From Symsagittifera roscoffensis (lineage: Eukaryota; Xenacoelomorpha; Acoela; Convolutidae), in NCBI RefSeq assembly GCF_963678635.1, contig NC_087062.1:68617415-68681414 (forward strand): a DNA stretch of 64,000 nt, in the 5' to 3' direction. Shown one piece after another: positions 59,052 to 64,000 of the stretch. Below the pieces are notes generated by a model. That model was given only the letters and a program-made list of their open reading frames with translations. It ran no database searches and had not been told where the DNA came from. Both the position numbers and the translations under genes were made by a program. The stretch's first letter is position 1; each line of letters opens with the position of its first letter.

Positions 59052-61706
59052 ACAAAACGGGATTCAATCCAAAACGGGATTCGATCTAGGGTACAGAAAA
59101 TTGGCTCGAAATAGAGTGCTGGGCGAGTGTAAAAAGAAAATCAACACCTTATATGTTTTGAGTGTTTTACCGGTTTCAAAACAACTAGAATTTTGAAAGC
59201 CGGTAAAATCAAGAAAAAAAACCAAGGAGAAAAATCGAAAAAAATCATTATAGTTGGAAGAATTTAACTCCTTGGCAATGTTGAACTTTTTGACAATATG
59301 CGGGGAAGGTCATTTTTTAAACATTTTGTTGGCGTTTGCAATGCTCTATGTCAAAGCTGGGCTTCTATCGTCTTTGAGTATATGGGCAGAAAATAAGGAG
59401 ACGACAAAAACTTGATTCCTTTTTGTCAGGAAGCAGAGCGTAAGCGAGAGTTACTCTACATCCTTCAACAATTTTTTTTTCAAATAAATGGTAAAATACA
59501 TTCAGAGCGGTCGAAAACGTTGCATCTCAGAACCAATCATCTTATAGTCCAATTATGCGTAGTGCCTCTTCCTCGGTGTTTTTAAAGAGGCCTCTCTTGT
59601 ACCATTCATTGTACATTGATTCTGAAGCATTCAAAAATCATTATAGCTTTAAAACAGCCCAGGTCGAGGTCCGCGACTTAAAAAAACACCGGCGCGACCC
59701 AAATTTGGCAATTCCAGACCGGCGTGATATTATTTTGTCATTTCAGGACTGGGGTGACCAAAAGTTAGCAATTGAAGACCTTGGTCTTTACTTCAGTCGG
59801 ATAAGACTTGGTCTTTTCTTAAGTCGCGCCTTCGGTCTTTTCTTAAGACTTTTCTTAAATCGCCTCGCTTAAGTCTTTTCTTAAATCGCGCCGCTTAAAT
59901 TTTTTCTTAAGTCGCGGCGCTTAAGTCTTTTCTTAAGTCACGTCGCCAGTCTTATCTTAAGTCTTTTCTTATGTCGCGGCGTCGGTCTTTTCTTGTCGTG
60001 CCGCTTAAGTCTTTTCTTAAGTCGCGCCACTTAAGTAATTTCTTAAGTCGCGCCGCCAGTCTTGCAGTCTTGTCTTAAGTCGCGCCGCTTAAGTCTTTTC
60101 TTTAGTCACGGCGTCGGTCTTTCCTCAAGTCTTCGGTCACTTGTGAAAACCGATAAAACCCGATAAGTTCATTCATAATTGGCTTTGATCAATTAAATTC
60201 TTTTTGAAAAAACCTGATTGTTACAAGACTACTTTGATAAAATCGAAATTTCAAAGTTGCATCATTTCTATTAATAAAAATTTGCCCGTTGCAGCTCATC
60301 TAGTCTTAAAATCATCACTTAAACTCCACGCACCATCCCCCACTACCCCCTCCCAGCAAATACTATTACTCGCCCCCATTACATCAAAACTCAACTTGTT
60401 CTCCTAGTCGTGGCGTCGAGGCTGGGCGAACTAAGATAGTTTTTCTGAGGGTTGCATTTGGCAAAGGAGCTTAGGGGTTTTAGTTTCGCGAAATTCTCTC
60501 GGTGTACTGTAGCTCTCTATAGAGTTTGGGCCACCAAGTTTACTGAAGAGATAATAACTTTATAACGAACTGCCCAGGTGTTCTAACGAACTGGTTCTTG
60601 TAAGCGTTGTATCACGCTTTGAACGATTTTCGTTGAACAATTTTTTTATACAAAATTAATGTGTTCAATCACTATAGATGCCATTGTATCGCTGGTTGAG
60701 AAATTAGATTCAACTGGAATGATCAAACCATCTCAACCCAGCTTACATTCATTGACCTGAAAAAAAGCTTTTTACACTGTCGACTATAGCATTCTGCCTG
60801 TTAAATGATAGCCATTTGAACTTGAGGGGCTGATTTTTAATTTATTGAAATCATATTTAATTTTTTGAAAGCGTAGCTTGAGTCTGCTCTTAAGTCGCGC
60901 AGCTTAAGTCTTTTCTTATGTCGCGGCGCTTATGTCTTTTCTTAAGTCGCGTCGCCAGTCTTATCTTAAGTCTTTTCTTAAGTCACGGCTTCGGTCTTTT
61001 CTTGTCGTGCCGCTTAAGTCTTTTCTGAAGTCGCGCCGCTTAAGTCTTTTCTTAAGCCGCGCCGCCAGACTTGTCTTAAGTCGCGTCGCTTAAGTCTTTT
61101 CTTTAGTCACAGTGTCGATCTTTTTTTAAGTCTTCGGTCACTTGTGAAAACCGATAAAACCCAATAAGTTCATTCATAATTGGCTTTGATCAATTAAATT
61201 CATTTTGAACAAACCTGATTTTTACAAAACTACTACGATGAAATCAAAATTTCAAAGTTGCATCATTTCTATTGATAAAAATTTGCACGTTGTAGCTCAT
61301 CTAGTCTTATAATCATCACTTAAACTCCACGCACCATCCCCCACCACCCCCTCTCGGTAACCACTATAACTCGCCCCCAAAACATCAAAACTCAACTTGG
61401 GACCAGGACGTTTCAATCGTGTTATCCCAATCGTGGCGTCGAGGCTGGCGACCTAAGGTAGCTTTTCTGAGGGTTGCATTTGGCAAAGAAGCTTGGGGTT
61501 TTATTTTTACGACCTCATTTTGTGAAATTCTCTCTGTGAACAGTAGCTCTCTATAGACCTTGCGCCACTATATTTACTGAAGAGATAAGAAATTTATAAG
61601 CAACGGCCCGGATGTTAAAACGAACTCGCACTTGGAAGAGTTCTATCACGGTTTGAAATATTTTTGTTGAACGTTTTTGTTTAACAAGAGTAATGTCTTC
61701 AATCAC

Positions 61707-62102
61707 TATAGATGCCATTGTATCGCCGGTTGAGAAATTAGATTTCACTGGAATGATTAAACCATCTCAACACAGTTTACATTCAAACAACTGAGAAAGC
61801 TTTCAACACTTTTGACTATAGCATTCTGCTGGATAAATGCACGTCATTTGGAGTTAGGGTTTTTTTTATTTATTGGAATTGTATTTACTAAACAGAAAAC
61901 AATGTGTACATTTCGAGATCAAAATCAAAAATTGAAGAAAAAAAATTGATGTCCAACAAGGATCAATTTTAGGCCCACTTCTATTCATGTTATACTTTAA
62001 TGATGTAGAAAAGAGCAACAGTCGTCAACAAGTTAGTAAAAAATTGTTCTTTGCGGATGATACAGCCATAAAATTAAATTCTTCAATAGACATAAGCAGA
62101 TA
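61707..62102 (+). pseudogene. Non-LTR reverse transcriptase fragment, longer copy, unit 3
   Basis: Same motifs and breaks as in units 1 and 2. Confidence 0.85.
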
Positions 62103-64000
62103 ATATAGGTCTAAAAGCAGATACCCAAGAAGTTTTAAAGGAAACTAATGTTTGGTTAGCAAGCAGTAAATTAGCACTTAACACAAAAAAAAACAAAAAC
62201 TACGCTTTTCGGCCAAAAATCAGCTGTTAAAAATTCTACAGATACAACAATTAATGGCAAAAAAAACTTAAAAAAATGAAACACTTTAATAATCTCTGAA
62301 TAATTTTAGATGAAAAATAAAATCTCGCAAACCATATATTTTCTATAGAGAAAACTAAGCCTGTACTATGGGCTGTTTTCGAGACTGAGAAAAAATTTTG
62401 ACAAAAATTAGCTTCTTTTGGCCTATAAAACTTTCTTTCAAACAATTTTACATTACGGAGTCCTCGCTTACGCATCAGCTGATAGAACAAAATTGGAACA
62501 CCTATAAATGCTCCTTAAACGTCTTATATAAACCTTATGTTATAAAAAAATTCAATTCACTTAAATTTATACAATAGCAATATATATTATATTTTTTATA
62601 TTGAAGACTTTTATACTTATGAACTGCTAAAAGTTTTGTGCAAAGTATTGCGGAATGAATGCCAATCTGAAATTTAAACAAAATTAATTACTAAAAAATG
62701 CAAAAAAAATAAATAAAAAAATATAGCGAGAGCTGTCGTTATTATCTCAAAGTTTGCATCAAAGCATTCGATTGCTGACAGAACAGTTAGCTCTTTTTGT
62801 TTTCTCTTTTTACAGAAATGATTTAAAAAAATTATAAACAGGAGCTTTAAAACTTCAACCTTTAGATGAGTATATTCAAGCTAATTGTGATCTGATAAAT
62901 GGGTTGTTTTGCATTTAAACTATAATAAATCTGTAACTGCATCCTTGGTTGTCTTTCGACAATTTTTTTTAAATTTTTGAAGATTTTTGTTATTATTAGG
63001 ATTAATGGTAAACTCGTAATTTCAATCGAACGGTTCAACTTTTACCTATTTATTCTTCAAGTGTACCAAAAAAAACAATTCTTGTTCTCGCTCTAAGACG
63101 CCTGAAAACAGGCTTAGTTTACTCTTAAGGCGCTCTCCCAAGTGATGTTTTTGTGAAAGGATTTCTTCACATTTCTTGCAATTCTGTACGTGCGATGACT
63201 TCATTTGGAAACTGTTTATTTATTTTTTTAATTTAGTTATCACACTGATATCACCAGGTGATCTTCGAACCAATAGTATCCTCAAGTTACATGCAAATTG
63301 GGTTTCAACTTATTAACTTCGATAATAATTTCCACGAGATAATATATCTTCTTTACCTTCAGCTGGTTTAAACTTCATTTTAATTCTGTAGGAAAAAGTC
63401 TGTGCCAGCTAGCAAGTTCATATTTTTGATAACAGTTGTATCACTCCATGGAAATGGGAATAACATAAATTGTTCTTTTTTTGACAAGTTTTTTTTTGTA
63501 GCTGAAAACGAATTCGAAATAATCTAAATGGGATTTGGACTAGCTCTAGAACGGTGTCTGTTTCCCCAGTATAATTCTAGATAATGCCGAAAAATTAATT
63601 AATCTGAACGAGTTTATTTCACCGAACCCTGATTTACGATGTCAAATTTTATTTTGTAACTGATTTTCACACGTAAAACAATTTTCCAGAAAAAGACGAA
63701 TTAATCTAAAATGCTGTTGTTTTTGGCACTAATTATATTGCCATTAACAGTATGGCATTAACTATATTTAGACCAGCAGAGCGCTTTCAACCATTCTTTT
63801 TTCCATTATTCAATTCTAAGGTGCATTAACAAAATTGTTCCACACAAAAGAGTTCAATGCAAAACGGTCCGAAACATCAAAAAAATTTCTAAAAAACAGT
63901 TCCATACAAAACAGTCCAAAACCATTTTTGGACCTTGATTTTTTCGCGCCGGCAAAAGGCAAAATTGTTTTACGATTTACAACATCAAGCATGATCGTAC

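Larger units (their letters stand above)
49510..64000 (+). repeat. Tandem array of a ~5-kb unit, three copies (third cut by window end)
   Basis: Units start at ATGCGTAGTGCCTCTTCCTC: 49510, 54603 and 59555, giving lengths 5,093 and 4,952, the last truncated at 64000. Unit 2 is shorter mainly because about 140 bp of minisatellite is missing; unit 3 lacks about 22 bp near 60399. The copies are almost identical. Each unit contains, in order, a 105-codon open frame, a GCGCCGCTTAAGTC minisatellite, an RT fragment, a second minisatellite, a longer RT fragment, about 1.9 kb of AT-rich DNA, and a tRNA-like sequence. The array begins only 48 bases after the exon 4 donor. Confidence 0.92.

Overview
This is AT-rich nuclear DNA from an invertebrate-type animal. 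It shows spliced genes with GT-AG introns, coding exons that are clearly more GC-rich than their surroundings, Ty3/gypsy-type LTR retrotransposons, non-LTR reverse-transcriptase fragments, tRNA-derived repeats, satellite-like tandem DNA and one 200-base assembly gap. Nothing points to bacteria or an organelle. I cannot name the species. Most of the window is repeats and introns, and very little codes for host protein.

Host genes, all on the + strand. (1) The last two exons of a MOB2-like kinase activator gene lie at 39-178 and 2049-2290, joined in phase. (2) A candidate terminal exon of an unrecognised gene lies at 9251-9385. (3) The first four exons of a long gene for an unrecognised protein with beta-propeller-like segments lie at 19525-19551, 21574-21875, 44542-44678 and 49181-49461. 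All three junctions are phase-compatible. The gene continues beyond the window. Its introns hold nearly all the repeats of the right-hand two thirds: intron 2 (22.7 kb) holds the LTR-element nest, intron 3 holds fold-back and short repeats, and intron 4 holds a 5-kb tandem array.

Layout: 0-2.3 kb MOB2-like gene end; 2.3-10 kb AT-rich intergenic DNA with tRNA-like and inverted repeats; 10-19 kb satellite of about 170-bp monomers in higher-order units of about 1.0-1.5 kb; 19.2-22.5 kb start of the propeller-like gene; 22.5-43.2 kb nested LTR elements on the minus strand (families A, B and C, named here only); 43.2-49.5 kb intron 2 end to exon 4, with minisatellites, SINE-like repeats and fold-back repeats; 49.5-64 kb three copies of a 5-kb tandem unit carrying non-LTR RT fragments, a short minisatellite and a tRNA-like sequence.

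Family A (30838-37946) is a complete but decayed Ty3/gypsy element: LTRs, primer site, gag with zinc knuckles, protease, RT, RNase H, integrase and a long Ser-rich integrase tail. B and C are internally deleted relatives. The points most worth checking are SUMO-interaction-like motifs shared by the tails of all three families, a gag start codon that straddles the LTR/primer-site junction in all three, the 139-bp direct duplication flanking element A, and the mosaic 5-kb array.
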